Positions 50,959 through 60,893 are shown, counted from the first letter of the stretch. The stretch: DNA of 64,000 bases from an uncultured Eubacteriales bacterium (GCA_934796165.1 CAKVOU010000004.1:1-64000); one strand, 5' to 3'. A program made the numbers and translations. Notes: generated by a model from the sequence alone, not told the origin.

Positions 50959-52641
50959 TCAGCCGAGGGATTCCGCGATCCCGACGACCTTTTGTGCCAT
51001 TTCCGCAAGAGCGCCGTCAGCAAACGGAGAAGGCAGTCCCGCCTCTCTCACGAGCTCGGGGAAGGCTTTCTGTCCGCCGGCACGCAGGAAACGCAGGTAA
51101 CGGTCAAACGCGCCCTTCCAGTCCTTGCGCGATTCGATCAGGAAACCGATTGCGACCGTCTGTGCAAGACAGTAGTCAATGTAGTAGAACGGAGTCTCAT
51201 AGATGTGCATCTGATACTGCCATCTCGTGCCGAGCTCCAGATAAGGGATCCCCTCAAAGGAGAGGTACGGGCGGTATTTTTTCTCAAGCGCAAGGTACAC
51301 GGCATCCCGCTCGGCGGGGGTATATTCGGGGTGTTCGTAGACAATTTCCTGGAATTCGTCCACGATCACGCCGTAAGGGATAAAGGAAAATGCGTCGAGC
51401 AGATGTTTCTTGCGGTATTTGTCCGCATCGGCGCCGAAGAAGCGTTCGGTGCCCTTCCAACAGAAGAATTCCATGCTCATGGAGTGACATTCCGCCGTTT
51501 CCATGCCGCCGACATCCAGCTCCGCGTCGCCGCCGTGATACATACAGTAGCCGGCATAGGCGTGACCGAACTCGTGGGTGATGACATCCACATCCCCGCA
51601 GGAACCGTTGAAATTCGCAAGAATGAAAGGCTGCTTGTATTTGCGGAAGCCCTCACAGTATCCGCCGCCCCACTTGCCGTCGCGCGGCTCCACGTCAAAC
51701 GCCTCCGCTTCGCGCATGGAACGCATGAACGCGCCGACATCCGGGTCCATTTCGTCGTACATCTTCTGGGCTTCTTCAAAAAGCTGTTCGGTGCCGACGT
51801 GGGGACGCGGGGTCTCGCCCTTGCCGTAAACGTCGTTGTCATAGAACATCATCTGTCCGATGCCGAGTTCGTCCGCGATCTCCCGCTTGAGCTTCTTCAC
51901 GGCGGGCACCAGATCGCGCGCCACGTTATCGCGGAAGCGGCGCACCATATCGGCATCGTAATCCATGCGTCCCATGCGGTAGTAGCCGAGCTCCACAAAG
52001 TTGCGGTAACCCATTTTCTTGGCAATGCGGTCGCGGATCTTCACGAGGCGGTCGTAAATGTCGTCCAGCTTTTCGCGGTTCTTGCCGAGCCCCTCGCCGA
52101 TCGCCTCTGCGGCGCGGCGGCGCACCTCGCGGTCGCTGTCCTCCAGCTTGCCGCGCAGGACGGAGAGCGGCATTTCCTCACCGTCATAGATGAAGACCAT
52201 CTCGGACATGAACTTGGAGTATTCGGTCACAACGGCGTTTTCCTCCTGGCAGTCCTCGGTCACGATGGGGTCAAACGCTTTTTTGCTGATTTCCATCTTG
52301 CGGAAGATGCGGGGATTCAGGTGCTTTTCCATCTCCGCGCGGTACGGCGAGGACTGCATGAGTTCGGCATACTCCACCTCAAGGGCGGAGAACAAAGGCT
52401 CAACCTCATCGTAATAGGAGACCTCCTCCTGATAGAAGGGATCCTTGGTGTTGCAGGTGAAACGGCAGTTTACCAAACAAGCCGCAGTCTCGTACTCAGT
52501 CCTCATGTTCTGATAGAGATCATGTGCACGGAGCATATCCTCCACGGAAGCGGCGTTCTTCACGGCGGTACGGAAGACGTCAAAATCGCGTCTTCCCTCT
52601 TCAATGGTATAGCGGCGATACGGAATTTCGGATACTTTCAT
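50959..52641 (-). CDS. M3 family oligoendopeptidase
   Basis: 560 residues. Zinc motif HEFGHAYAGY (about 353-362), followed by the GGMETAECHSMSMEFF segment that holds the third ligand Glu. This is the shorter M3 group distinct from the PepF at 27636-29444. AGAGGA precedes the ATG. Cytoplasmic; cuts medium-size peptides. Monocistronic by context. Confidence 0.93.
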   Translation of the reverse strand: MKVSEIPYRRYTIEEGRRDFDVFRTAVKNAASVEDMLRAHDLYQNMRTEYETAACLVNCRFTCNTKDPFYQEEVSYYDEVEPLFSALEVEYAELMQSSPYRAEMEKHLNPRIFRKMEISKKAFDPIVTEDCQEENAVVTEYSKFMSEMVFIYDGEEMPLSVLRGKLEDSDREVRRRAAEAIGEGLGKNREKLDDIYDRLVKIRDRIAKKMGYRNFVELGYYRMGRMDYDADMVRRFRDNVARDLVPAVKKLKREIADELGIGQMMFYDNDVYGKGETPRPHVGTEQLFEEAQKMYDEMDPDVGAFMRSMREAEAFDVEPRDGKWGGGYCEGFRKYKQPFILANFNGSCGDVDVITHEFGHAYAGYCMYHGGDAELDVGGMETAECHSMSMEFFCWKGTERFFGADADKYRKKHLLDAFSFIPYGVIVDEFQEIVYEHPEYTPAERDAVYLALEKKYRPYLSFEGIPYLELGTRWQYQMHIYETPFYYIDYCLAQTVAIGFLIESRKDWKGAFDRYLRFLRAGGQKAFPELVREAGLPSPFADGALAEMAQKVVGIAESLG

Positions 52642-52710
52642 CGGGGTTCCTCTTTTCTCTTGTTTCTTTATCGTAACATTTTATCGGAATTGTCCGGGAT
52701 TCAGGTGCCA

Positions 52711-55017
52711 TCAGCGGGTGCGCGGTGGCGGCGGTTCGGGAAGCGGCGCGTCGGGCGGAATGCCGAGCGACGGGTCGTAGGTCATATATCCTGCGGGTCT
52801 TTCCCGCAGCTCGGAGCCGGCGGTGCCGTCCCCGGTTCCGCCCCGCGGCAAGTTGTCAAAGGAAAATACGACCTGTCCGTCCTCCAGCTTCAGTGACGCG
52901 TCAAAGGGTTTGTTTTTCTTCTTCGACCAGAACCCGGTCATGGGTGCGGTCTTCCCGTCCGTCAGCAGGGCGCGGGCAGCGGAGAGCGGGATGGTCTTCC
53001 CGCAAAGCGAAAGCGGGATACGGAATCTGCACCCGTCCTTATAACCGGTACAGCCGTAATTGTAGCGTCCCCTCACGACCTCTTTCCCGCAGAGCGGGCA
53101 GGTACCGACGGGATCGAGAAAGTTTCCGATATCGCTGTCTTCCCCGTTTTCACCGGAGGCGCCGGCGAACACTTCGGAAATCTCGTCCTCGGCGAGGCGG
53201 ACACTTTCCCCGATCGCCATTTCCCCGCGATACACACGTTTGAGCGCTCTGCCCATGTTGCTGGTCTTGTATTTGTCCATCACGATATGCAGGCGGGCAA
53301 GCGATTCGATGAGAAATTCTCCGTCGGGAAGAATGGTGTAAACGTCGTTTTTCAGTTGGATGTATTTACTCCGGCAGGCGTTTTCGATGATGCCCGCGCG
53401 GGTCGCTTCGGTTCCCAGCTCCACGCCGTCAAAGATCGCCTTGTACTCCGCCGCGTCATCCACACCGAGCGCATCCATCGCGTCGGAGAGCGCGTCCGCA
53501 TCCAGATTCTTATCCTCGCGGAAGGGATTTTTGAGATACCCGAGCAGCGTTTCGCCGTTGTAATGCTTCGGCGGGGTCGTTTCCTTGGCAATCGGGCGGA
53601 AATTGTGATTGACAAGGTCGCCCTTCTCCAGTTTCGGCAGAAATCTGTCCTTGCCGGTCCGGTCGTCGTACTTGGTCCAGCCCGGCTCGAGAATCACGGT
53701 GCCTTTGAGAACAAAATCCTCATAACCGCCGACGTTCACGGTGATCTCGGTCTTCTCCGCCACGCATTCCTCGGCACAGAATACCGCAACAAACCGCCGG
53801 AAAACGGTCGAATAAACCTGCATTTCTCTGTCGGAAAGCTGGCTTTTCGCAGGTACCTTGTAGGTCGGCGTGATCGCCGAGTGCGCCTCGATTTTGGAAT
53901 CATCAAATATGTTTTTGGAATCCTTGAAGGCGACCGGATAACCGATCTTTTTGATGTTTGCAAGAATCTGCTTCATCTTGTCCTTTTCGGCAGTCGCAAG
54001 GTATTCCGAGTTGGTACGCGGGTAGGTCAGGTAGCCCGCTTCGTACAGCTTCTGCACGATGGCAAGCGAATCGGCGGGGGTCATTTTATACTTCTTACCG
54101 AGCACGCTCTGCAGCTTGGAGAGTGAATAGAGCTTGCCGGGATTGAGACGGTCTTTTTTTCTTGTGACCTTGGTGACGACCGCGTCCGCTTCGTTGTATT
54201 TCCGGCAGAGCGCTTCCGCCTCTCCCTGACGGCTCTCGTCGAATCTCGCCTTGGAGGTCAGTTCGATCTCCTCGTCCCCGGTTTTCTCCTTGCTGGACAC
54301 GGCAAAATACTTGCCCGGCACAAAATTGCGGATTGCCATGTCGCGGTCATAGATTGCCTGCACAATCGGCACGATCACGCGTCCGACACGGAGAAACGCT
54401 CCCGTCCGGACCGTTGCGTAGCGGGTCAGGTTGACGCCGTAAAGCCAGTCAATGTAGGTTCTCGCAAAGCCCTCGTCAGCAAGGTGGTCGTATTCGGTCT
54501 CATCCTTGAGTTCCTCCAGTGCCGCCGCGACGGTCTCCGGAGTCTGGTCGGGGAGCCAGAGGCGGGCAAGGCGTTTCCCGGGTCGGTTTTCCGGCAGGAG
54601 CAGATGACTGATACACAAACGGACGATGATCTCACCTTCCCGGTCCGCGTCACCCGCGTTGACCACGGTATCGACGTCGGGACGGTTCATGAGCGTCCGC
54701 AGTACCTCGACCTGCCTCGCCACGCCGGGATCCACGCCCTCTCCTCTGTCATGACGTATTTCAAACCGGAATTGTTCCGGAAAGCAGGGGAGTCCTTCCA
54801 GTGTCCAGCGCCTTTTCTCGCCCGCCGCCGGTTTCTTCCCGGAATACTCTTCGATATCCGCAAGCGAAAACAGGTGTCCGAACGCCCATGAAACAAGATA
54901 ATTCCCTGCTTCGATATATCCATTTCGCTTGGTCTGGGGGGCGTTTCCGCTCTTGTGTGCGATTCCCGCCGCAATGTTTCTGCCGAGCGACGGCTTTTCC
55001 GCAATGATGAGAATCAT
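52711..55017 (-). CDS. topB: DNA topoisomerase III
   Basis: 768 residues, type IA. Toprim domain with AEKPSLGRNIA and NAGDADREGEIIVR; catalytic Tyr in YLTYPRTNSEYL (about 331-342). The C-terminus has one four-Cys zinc-ribbon-like element (CPLCGKEV, GCTGYKDGC) and a topo-C repeat, then a proline-rich end PLPEPPPPRTR. It decatenates single-stranded junctions in recombination and replication. AGGAGG fixes the ATG at 55017; the upstream 20 codons are rejected. Confidence 0.95.
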   Translation of the reverse strand: MILIIAEKPSLGRNIAAGIAHKSGNAPQTKRNGYIEAGNYLVSWAFGHLFSLADIEEYSGKKPAAGEKRRWTLEGLPCFPEQFRFEIRHDRGEGVDPGVARQVEVLRTLMNRPDVDTVVNAGDADREGEIIVRLCISHLLLPENRPGKRLARLWLPDQTPETVAAALEELKDETEYDHLADEGFARTYIDWLYGVNLTRYATVRTGAFLRVGRVIVPIVQAIYDRDMAIRNFVPGKYFAVSSKEKTGDEEIELTSKARFDESRQGEAEALCRKYNEADAVVTKVTRKKDRLNPGKLYSLSKLQSVLGKKYKMTPADSLAIVQKLYEAGYLTYPRTNSEYLATAEKDKMKQILANIKKIGYPVAFKDSKNIFDDSKIEAHSAITPTYKVPAKSQLSDREMQVYSTVFRRFVAVFCAEECVAEKTEITVNVGGYEDFVLKGTVILEPGWTKYDDRTGKDRFLPKLEKGDLVNHNFRPIAKETTPPKHYNGETLLGYLKNPFREDKNLDADALSDAMDALGVDDAAEYKAIFDGVELGTEATRAGIIENACRSKYIQLKNDVYTILPDGEFLIESLARLHIVMDKYKTSNMGRALKRVYRGEMAIGESVRLAEDEISEVFAGASGENGEDSDIGNFLDPVGTCPLCGKEVVRGRYNYGCTGYKDGCRFRIPLSLCGKTIPLSAARALLTDGKTAPMTGFWSKKKNKPFDASLKLEDGQVVFSFDNLPRGGTGDGTAGSELRERPAGYMTYDPSLGIPPDAPLPEPPPPRTR

Positions 55018-55117
55018 GGCACGCCTCCTTTTCTTCGCTGTACCCTTTATTTTACACAGAAATCCGTCCCGTGTCAATCCCGGAGGGGCTTTTCGGGGAA
55101 GAAAATCCCTCTCCGCC

Positions 55118-55146
55118 TTGACAAACAGGGGACTTTGGGGTATACT
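55118..55146 (+). promoter_or_regulatory. promoter of tyrS
   Basis: TTGACA (55118-55123), 17 bp, TATACT (55141-55146), only about 38 bp before the start codon, so no T-box leader fits here. Confidence 0.85.
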
Positions 55147-55183
55147 GTTTTTAATTCCTCACATACTAAGGAGAAGTAAATCA

Positions 55184-56404
55184 ATGACGATCTATGACGA
55201 GCTCGTTGCCCGCGGACTGATCGCGCAGGTTACCAACGAGTCGGAAATCAAAGAAATGATCAACAACGGCAAAGCCACTTTCTACATCGGCTTTGACTGC
55301 ACTGCCGACAGCCTGACGGCAGGACATTTCATGGCGCTCACCCTGATGAAGCGTCTGCAGATGGCTGGCAACAAGCCTGTCGCCCTCATCGGCGGCGGCA
55401 CCACCATGATCGGCGACCCGTCCGGCAGAACCGATATGCGCAAGATGCTGACGCGCGAGGACATCAACCACAACGCGGAGTGCTTCAAGCGCCAGATGGA
55501 GAGATTCATCGACTTCGGTCCCGGCAAGGCGATCATGGTCAACAATGCGGACTGGCTGATGAACCTCAACTACATCGACCTGCTCCGGGAGGTAGGCGCC
55601 TGCTTCTCTGTCAACAATATGCTCAGAGCCGAGTGCTACAAACAGAGAATGGAAAAGGGACTTTCCTTCCTCGAATTCAATTATATGATCATGCAGTCCT
55701 ACGACTTCTACTACCTGTTCCAGCACTACGGCTGCAATATGCAGTTCGGCGGTGACGACCAGTGGTCGAATATGCTCGGCGGCACCGAGCTGATCCGCCG
55801 TAAGCTCGGCAAGGACGCGCACGCGATGACCATTACCCTGCTCACCGACTCGCAGGGCAAGAAGATGGGCAAGACTGCCGGCAACGCAGTGTGGCTCGAC
55901 CCGAACAAGACCAGCCCCTACGAATTTTACCAGTACTGGCGCAACGTCGGTGACGCGGACGTCATGAAGTGCATCCGGATGCTGACCTTCCTCCCGATCG
56001 AACAGATTGAAGAAATGAAGGACTGGAAGGATGCAAAGCTCAACGAGGCAAAGGAAATCCTTGCGTTCGAATTGACCAAGCTGGTACACGGCGAAGAGGA
56101 AGCGGCAAAGGCGCAGGCACAGGCGCGCGCTCTCTTCGGAAGCGGTTCCGACGCAGAGGCTCCTGTCGTGGAGCTGACCGCCGACGATTTCATGAACGGC
56201 ACCATCGACCTGCCCGGCATTCTCGTCAAATGCGGCATGGTCAAGTCCAAGTCGGAGGGCAGAACCGCCATCCAGCAGGGCGGCGTGACGGTGGATGACG
56301 AAAAGGTCACCGATGTCCGCGCGGTTTACACACCGGACGATCTGAAGGACGGCAAGCTCATCCGCAAGGGTAAGAAGAACTTCAAAAAGGTCGTCAGCAA
56401 ATAA
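55184..56404 (+). CDS. tyrS: tyrosyl-tRNA synthetase
   Basis: 406 residues, class I aminoacyl-tRNA synthetase. HIGH-like SLTAGHFMAL (about 41-50), GDPSGRTDMR (about 77-86), KMSKS-like KKMGKTAGN, and a C-terminal S4 domain (GILVKCGMVKSKSEGRTAIQQGG). AAGGAG precedes the ATG at 55184; a longer open frame upstream overlaps the topB 5' end and lies before the promoter. It uses strongly biased codons. Confidence 0.97.
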   Translation: MTIYDELVARGLIAQVTNESEIKEMINNGKATFYIGFDCTADSLTAGHFMALTLMKRLQMAGNKPVALIGGGTTMIGDPSGRTDMRKMLTREDINHNAECFKRQMERFIDFGPGKAIMVNNADWLMNLNYIDLLREVGACFSVNNMLRAECYKQRMEKGLSFLEFNYMIMQSYDFYYLFQHYGCNMQFGGDDQWSNMLGGTELIRRKLGKDAHAMTITLLTDSQGKKMGKTAGNAVWLDPNKTSPYEFYQYWRNVGDADVMKCIRMLTFLPIEQIEEMKDWKDAKLNEAKEILAFELTKLVHGEEEAAKAQAQARALFGSGSDAEAPVVELTADDFMNGTIDLPGILVKCGMVKSKSEGRTAIQQGGVTVDDEKVTDVRAVYTPDDLKDGKLIRKGKKNFKKVVSK

Positions 56405-56575
56405 CGGTTTTCAATCAGAGTATACTACACTCACTCCGGGACCCGTCAGACGGCTCCGGAGTGAACGTTTCTCAGGAGAGGTGTACCGGACAGGAGCCGG
56501 GCAGACGGAATGGCCGGGACACAAAGGACATCCGGAATATCCGGAGCAAACATTCAACAAACGGAGGTAACACGT

Positions 56576-57523
56576 ATGCACGGTGGCGGAGGTTCCCGCG
56601 GAGGAGGCGGAGGATTTCACGGCGGAGGCGGAGGTGGTTTCCGCGGAGGCGGAGGTGGTTTCCGCGGAGGAGGCTTCGGCGGAGGTCCGCGTATGCACTT
56701 TTACGGTCCCCGGTTCGGACGGCGGTATTACGGTCCCGGCGGCTGTATTTCCAGCCTGGTCGGCGTTGTTTTCGTCGTTCTGATCTCGTTGGTCTCTCTC
56801 ATTTTCTCCCTGTTCCAGACTCCCAAGATCACCAAATCCACGGTGGAAAGAACCAAGCTTAACGATCCGGACACGGTCGTTTCCGAAACCTGGTACTCGG
56901 ACGAAAAACACATTGTCATTAAAGAGGCGTACCTCGAAAACCGGCTCCTCGGACAAATGCAGTATTTCTACGAGAAGACCGGCGTTCAGCCGTACCTCTA
57001 TGTAACAAATGAGATTCACGGAAACAAAAGCCCCATGACGGCGGACTTCAAAAGCTTTGAAAAGGAGCTTTACGCAGAGTTGTTCGGTGAAACCGACGGC
57101 GGGCACATGATCCTTTTGTATTTTGAAAACAGTTCGACCGGCAGGTATACCTCGGATATTTACGCGGGCAGTACGGCGGCAAGTGTCATTGATACGGAAG
57201 GCATCGAGATCGTGCTTGACTATGTGGATCACTACTACGACGACGGTTCCCTCTCTTATGAAGAGGTGTTCGCGTCCTCCTTCCGCGATTCCGCAGACCG
57301 GTTGATGGGTGGCAAAACCCGCTTCTATGAGGATTGGTCAACCGGCGTATGGATCGGGATCGTCGCCGCGATCGTTCTGGTCATCTGGCTCATCGTTTAC
57401 GCGATCCGAAAACCAAAGAAGGATGACACGAAGAACGACAGCTCCTACACACCCGGCAGCGGGAACGGCTACTCCGGCGGATACAACGGCGGGTACGGCG
57501 GTAACAATTACAGCAAATATTGA
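56576..57523 (+). CDS. glycine-rich membrane protein with TPM-like domain
   Basis: 315 residues. Residues 1-38 are Gly/Phe/Arg repeats (GGGGFRGGG type); a membrane helix at about 58-80; a soluble domain (85-255) whose MQYFYEKTGVQPYLYVTN and GHMILLYFENS segments resemble TPM domains; a second helix (about 262-284); and a Gly/Tyr/Asn-rich end. TPM similarity is weak and inferred. GGAGG lies 9 nt before the ATG. It follows tyrS by 171 bp and has its own terminator. Function unknown. Confidence 0.8.
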   Translation: MHGGGGSRGGGGGFHGGGGGGFRGGGGGFRGGGFGGGPRMHFYGPRFGRRYYGPGGCISSLVGVVFVVLISLVSLIFSLFQTPKITKSTVERTKLNDPDTVVSETWYSDEKHIVIKEAYLENRLLGQMQYFYEKTGVQPYLYVTNEIHGNKSPMTADFKSFEKELYAELFGETDGGHMILLYFENSSTGRYTSDIYAGSTAASVIDTEGIEIVLDYVDHYYDDGSLSYEEVFASSFRDSADRLMGGKTRFYEDWSTGVWIGIVAAIVLVIWLIVYAIRKPKKDDTKNDSSYTPGSGNGYSGGYNGGYGGNNYSKY

Positions 57524-57586
57524 CTCTACGCGGGGTTGTAAACTGCAAGCGGAAAGCTAGCCGCGGCAACAAAGACAGTCCCGCGG

Positions 57587-57611
57587 AAAGCCGGAGAAAT
57601 CCGGCTTTTTT
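57587..57611 (+). terminator. terminator of the glycine-rich protein gene
   Basis: Stem AAAGCCGGA/TCCGGCTTT with a GAAA loop, running into T6. Confidence 0.9.
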
Positions 57612-57613
57612 GA

Positions 57614-57935
57614 TTCCAATGAACCGGTCCAAAGGAATTCCGCGCATATGACCGCGGCTTTGTACCTGCGCCGCACAAACCGTATCGGCAGAGCACAGAT
57701 ATTGACTGTTCCGGCGCGGCACAACCATTGCATATGCGCCCGCACAAGCCGTATCCGCACGCTCTGTATCCGCACATAACGTGTCAGGGCAACATCTTGT
57801 CCGCCTCTGGCAATGCATCCGGCAGTGCAAAGAAACGGAGCGTAAGTGCCCCGTCAGACGATCTGCATGAAATGCGGAAATACCCGTGTCAGGCGGTGCT
57901 GTTACGTGCGGGGCGGGAATACACCGCCTTTTTTT
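57614..57935 (+). other. non-coding stretch ending in a terminator-like hairpin
   Basis: No credible gene; a 70-codon plus-strand frame (57728-57940) has no ribosome site and no resemblance to known proteins. CGCACAAnCCGTATC occurs twice (near 57671 and 57741). At 57891-57935 AGGCGGTG/CACCGCCT with a 23-nt loop runs into T7. A small RNA ending here is possible, but no promoter was identified. Confidence 0.35.
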
Positions 57936-57965
57936 CATAGTTTCATCATTTTTTTGCCGCTTCTC

Positions 57966-57994
57966 TTGCATTTTCTGAAAAAAAGGAATATAAT
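57966..57994 (+). promoter_or_regulatory. promoter of ackA
   Basis: TTGCAT (57966-57971), 17 bp, TATAAT (57989-57994), 40 bp before the ATG, which has CGGAGG. Confidence 0.8.
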
Positions 57995-58034
57995 GTAGGC
58001 GTTATGTAATTAAAATTTCGGAGGAAACAAATCC

Positions 58035-59258
58035 ATGAAAGTTCTTGTTGTCAACGCGGGCAGTTCTTCGCTCAAGTATCAGTTGTTCAACACGGAAACC
58101 AATGTCGTTATGGCAAAGGGTATCTGTGAACGTATCGGTCTTGACGGTCGCATTGAGCATAAGCTCCCGAACGGCGAAAAGATTAAAAAAGACCTGCCGA
58201 TGCCCGACCATGCAGCGGCGATCTCCATCGTCATTGATTTTCTGACCGATGCAAACACGGGTTGCATCAGGTCCATGAAGGAAATCGAGGCGGTCGGTCA
58301 CAGAATTGTCCACGGCGGCGAATACTTCAAGCAGTCCACCCTGCTTTCCGACGAAGTGCTGGAAAAGCTCAAACTCTGTCGCGACTTCGCTCCCCTGCAC
58401 ACCGACGCACACATCATGGGTATCAAGGGCTGTCTTACCGCAATGCCCGGTGTACCTCAGGTACTCGTGTTTGATACCGCATTCCATCAGACCATGCCCG
58501 CGACCTCCTATATGTACGGTGTCTCTTATGATATGTACACCGATTACAGCGTCCGTCGCTACGGCGCGCACGGCACCTCCCACCGGTATGTTTCCGGCAT
58601 TATGGCGGACATTCTCAAGGAGAAATACGGAATCAACAAGGAAGACTCCAAGATTGTGACCTGCCACATCGGCAACGGTTCTTCCATCACGGCAGTCAAG
58701 GGCGGCAAGTGCCTCGACACATCCATGGGCTTCACTCCCCTGGAGGGCGTGATCATGGGTACCCGTTGCGGTTCCATCGACCCCGCGATCGTTCCCTTCA
58801 TCATGAAGCAGAAGAACTGGACCCCCGACCAGATGACCGACTACATGAACAAACAGTGCGGCTTCCTCGGTATGTCCGGCATTTCCTCTGACTCCCGCGA
58901 CATCGAAGCGGCGATCCGCAACGGCGACAAGCGCGCGGAGATCACTGCCTGCACGCTCGCGTATCAGGTCAAGAAGTACATCGGCTCCTATGCTGCCGCT
59001 ATGAACGGACTTGACGCAGTCGTCTTCACCGCAGGTATGGGCGAGAACAACCCCGAGCTTCGTGAGCGCGCCTGCACGAACATGGAATTCTTCGGCATTG
59101 ACTTCGACAAGGAAGTCAATGCAACGGCACAACATCAGTCCAATATCGTTGAATTGAGCAAGCCCACCTCCAAGGTCAAGGTTTATCTGATTCCGACCAA
59201 CGAGGAGCTTGTCATTGCGAAGGATACCGAGGAGATCGTCAGTCGCCTCGGAAAGTGA
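58035..59258 (+). CDS. ackA: acetate kinase
   Basis: 407 residues, making ATP from acetyl phosphate, the last step of acetate fermentation. N-terminal VNAGSSSLKYQLF, HRIVHGGEYF, FDTAFHQTMP and the catalytic RRYGAHGTSHRYV segment, nucleotide site CHIGNGSSITAV and the C-terminal FTAGMGENNPELRE. Usual length. It stands alone with its own promoter and terminator; pta is not in the window. Confidence 0.98.
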   Translation: MKVLVVNAGSSSLKYQLFNTETNVVMAKGICERIGLDGRIEHKLPNGEKIKKDLPMPDHAAAISIVIDFLTDANTGCIRSMKEIEAVGHRIVHGGEYFKQSTLLSDEVLEKLKLCRDFAPLHTDAHIMGIKGCLTAMPGVPQVLVFDTAFHQTMPATSYMYGVSYDMYTDYSVRRYGAHGTSHRYVSGIMADILKEKYGINKEDSKIVTCHIGNGSSITAVKGGKCLDTSMGFTPLEGVIMGTRCGSIDPAIVPFIMKQKNWTPDQMTDYMNKQCGFLGMSGISSDSRDIEAAIRNGDKRAEITACTLAYQVKKYIGSYAAAMNGLDAVVFTAGMGENNPELRERACTNMEFFGIDFDKEVNATAQHQSNIVELSKPTSKVKVYLIPTNEELVIAKDTEEIVSRLGK

Positions 59259-59321
59259 TTTTCCCGTCGCTTCCCTGTCACATTTAGAGGATCCCTCTGT
59301 TGATTTTCAAGAAACAAATCC

Positions 59322-59363
59322 AAGAATCCCCGCTGTCCGACAGGACGGCGGGGATTCTTTGCT
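59322..59363 (+). terminator. terminator of ackA
   Basis: A 12-bp stem (59322-59333 with 59348-59359) with an inner GTCC/GGAC helix, ending in TTCTTT. Confidence 0.85.
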
Positions 59364-59475
59364 GACAGCCGCGATTCCGGCGCCTTGCACACTTCTGGTG
59401 GGACACAGTATCTGTTGTTGAGGCGGGACTGCGCAGTTTGCAATAACCCCCCGTCCGATGGAACCTTTCTGCCGC

Positions 59476-59505
59476 AAAAAACCGGGACGCGTTTCCGCGT
59501 CCCGG
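59476..59505 (-). terminator. terminator of the wall-binding-repeat gene
   Basis: CCGGGACGCG/CGCGTCCCGG, 10 bp with a 4-nt loop, followed on the minus strand by T6. It lies 20 bp after the stop. Confidence 0.9.
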
Positions 59506-59525
59506 CAAAATCTTGGAGGATTTAT

Positions 59526-60893
59526 TTACTGGGGAATGTAATCCTTGCAGATACCATCTGCATCAAAGACGTGTTCATCGCCGCCGACCGAAACGGTAGC
59601 ATCAACGATCACGACGCCGGTTTCCTTGTAGAAGTAGTACCATTCGCCGTCGATCTGCTGCCAGCCTGTAGCCTTTACGCCATTGATGAGGTAGAACGTA
59701 TCGCCATCCTCATCGATGAAGCCCTGCTGCTTGTTCAGCGCATCTGCGGTCATATCGTATTCGTAGTAGATGCCGCCGATGGTACGGGTGTCAACACACT
59801 TCTTACCGGTTTCCAGGTAGTAGTAATGCGTATCATCCAGCCAGCCCTTATGCTTGATACCGTTTTCAAAGTAGAAATCACCAAAAAGACCATCAACAAA
59901 TGTCATCGTGAAATCAACTTCGTTATATTTGCACGGAACACCGCCGATCGTTCTGTCTTCGGTAACCATGTAGCCGGTTTCTTTGTAGAAGTAGCTGCTC
60001 TTGCCAATTTCGCCCAGCCAGCCGGTCTTGTATTCGCCGTTCTCGTAGTAACGGACACCGCCCTTACCGACAATCAGCCCGTTTTTGGTAACGTCCTGCG
60101 GATACCAGACAACGTCCTTACCATAGTAGTTTGCAAACGTATTGTACAGACCCGCTACGGTAGATTCGGATACAGCCGGATCCTGGAAGAACAGGATCAG
60201 CGTCGTTCTGACACCCTTCTCGAGATATGCGGGTTGCGTCTGCATGGCTTCGGTCATAGTCGCATTATCGCCTGCAACGCAGTTCATGTTCATACACAGG
60301 AAGTTGTAAATCTTTTTATAACCGTCGCTACCGGCAACCTCAGTCTGAAGAACAAGCTTTCCGTTTGCGTAGGTTTTCTGGACGGTTTTGGTTCCGTCAA
60401 ATTCCAACGTATCAATAAATTGGATATAACCTCTGCGTTCGTTTTCCGGAACGGGATTCTGCACAACAATTTCGCCGCGTTTGGTAGCCGTTACAGGTCT
60501 GACAACGCCGGTATTGAAGTTGTAGTTGGAGCAGAGCCAAATGGTGTTTGCGTCATGGTAACCACTGATCCAGTTGACAGAATACTCTTCACCTTCTTCA
60601 AAAGTTGCATCTTCAGGGATGTAAACATGGCTGATACGGTAGGCAGGAGCAAGGCCGGTCGCCTTAAAATGCCCGGAGAGCTTCAGCAGATGCTGCTGAC
60701 CGGGAGCGGTATCCTTGGTCCAATCCCAGTAATCGCCGTCACCGAACGTTCTGTGCCCGATGTCGTCCTGGCCGAGCAGGATCTTATAGGCATCGCCAAT
60801 CGGATGAGTGGATTCCGTCTTTGCGAATGCCGGGACTGCAAGCACAGCCAACAGCATCAGAAAAGAAAGAACAATTGCGAGAATTTTTTTCAT
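59526..60893 (-). CDS. secreted protein with cell-wall-binding repeats
   Basis: 455 residues. A signal peptide (1-24, cleavage after PAFA) is followed by a ~250-residue domain that I do not recognise (about 25-285). Then come three Trp/Tyr/Gly-rich repeats of about 45 residues: GVRYYENGEYKTGWLG, FYFENGIKHKGWLDD and FYLINGVKATGWQQIDG, each followed by a YYxETG turn. These resemble choline- or wall-binding repeats, so the protein is probably retained on the cell surface. Base composition is more AT-rich than in neighbouring genes. Own promoter and terminator. Confidence 0.85.
   Translation of the reverse strand: MKKILAIVLSFLMLLAVLAVPAFAKTESTHPIGDAYKILLGQDDIGHRTFGDGDYWDWTKDTAPGQQHLLKLSGHFKATGLAPAYRISHVYIPEDATFEEGEEYSVNWISGYHDANTIWLCSNYNFNTGVVRPVTATKRGEIVVQNPVPENERRGYIQFIDTLEFDGTKTVQKTYANGKLVLQTEVAGSDGYKKIYNFLCMNMNCVAGDNATMTEAMQTQPAYLEKGVRTTLILFFQDPAVSESTVAGLYNTFANYYGKDVVWYPQDVTKNGLIVGKGGVRYYENGEYKTGWLGEIGKSSYFYKETGYMVTEDRTIGGVPCKYNEVDFTMTFVDGLFGDFYFENGIKHKGWLDDTHYYYLETGKKCVDTRTIGGIYYEYDMTADALNKQQGFIDEDGDTFYLINGVKATGWQQIDGEWYYFYKETGVVIVDATVSVGGDEHVFDADGICKDYIPQ

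Noticed and set aside
50992..52896. A 634-codon plus-strand open frame
   Set aside because: It is antisense to the M3 oligoendopeptidase gene and topB; no ribosome site or family match.
55017..55183. T-box riboswitch upstream of tyrS
   Set aside because: The promoter lies 38 bp from the start codon, leaving no room for a T-box leader.
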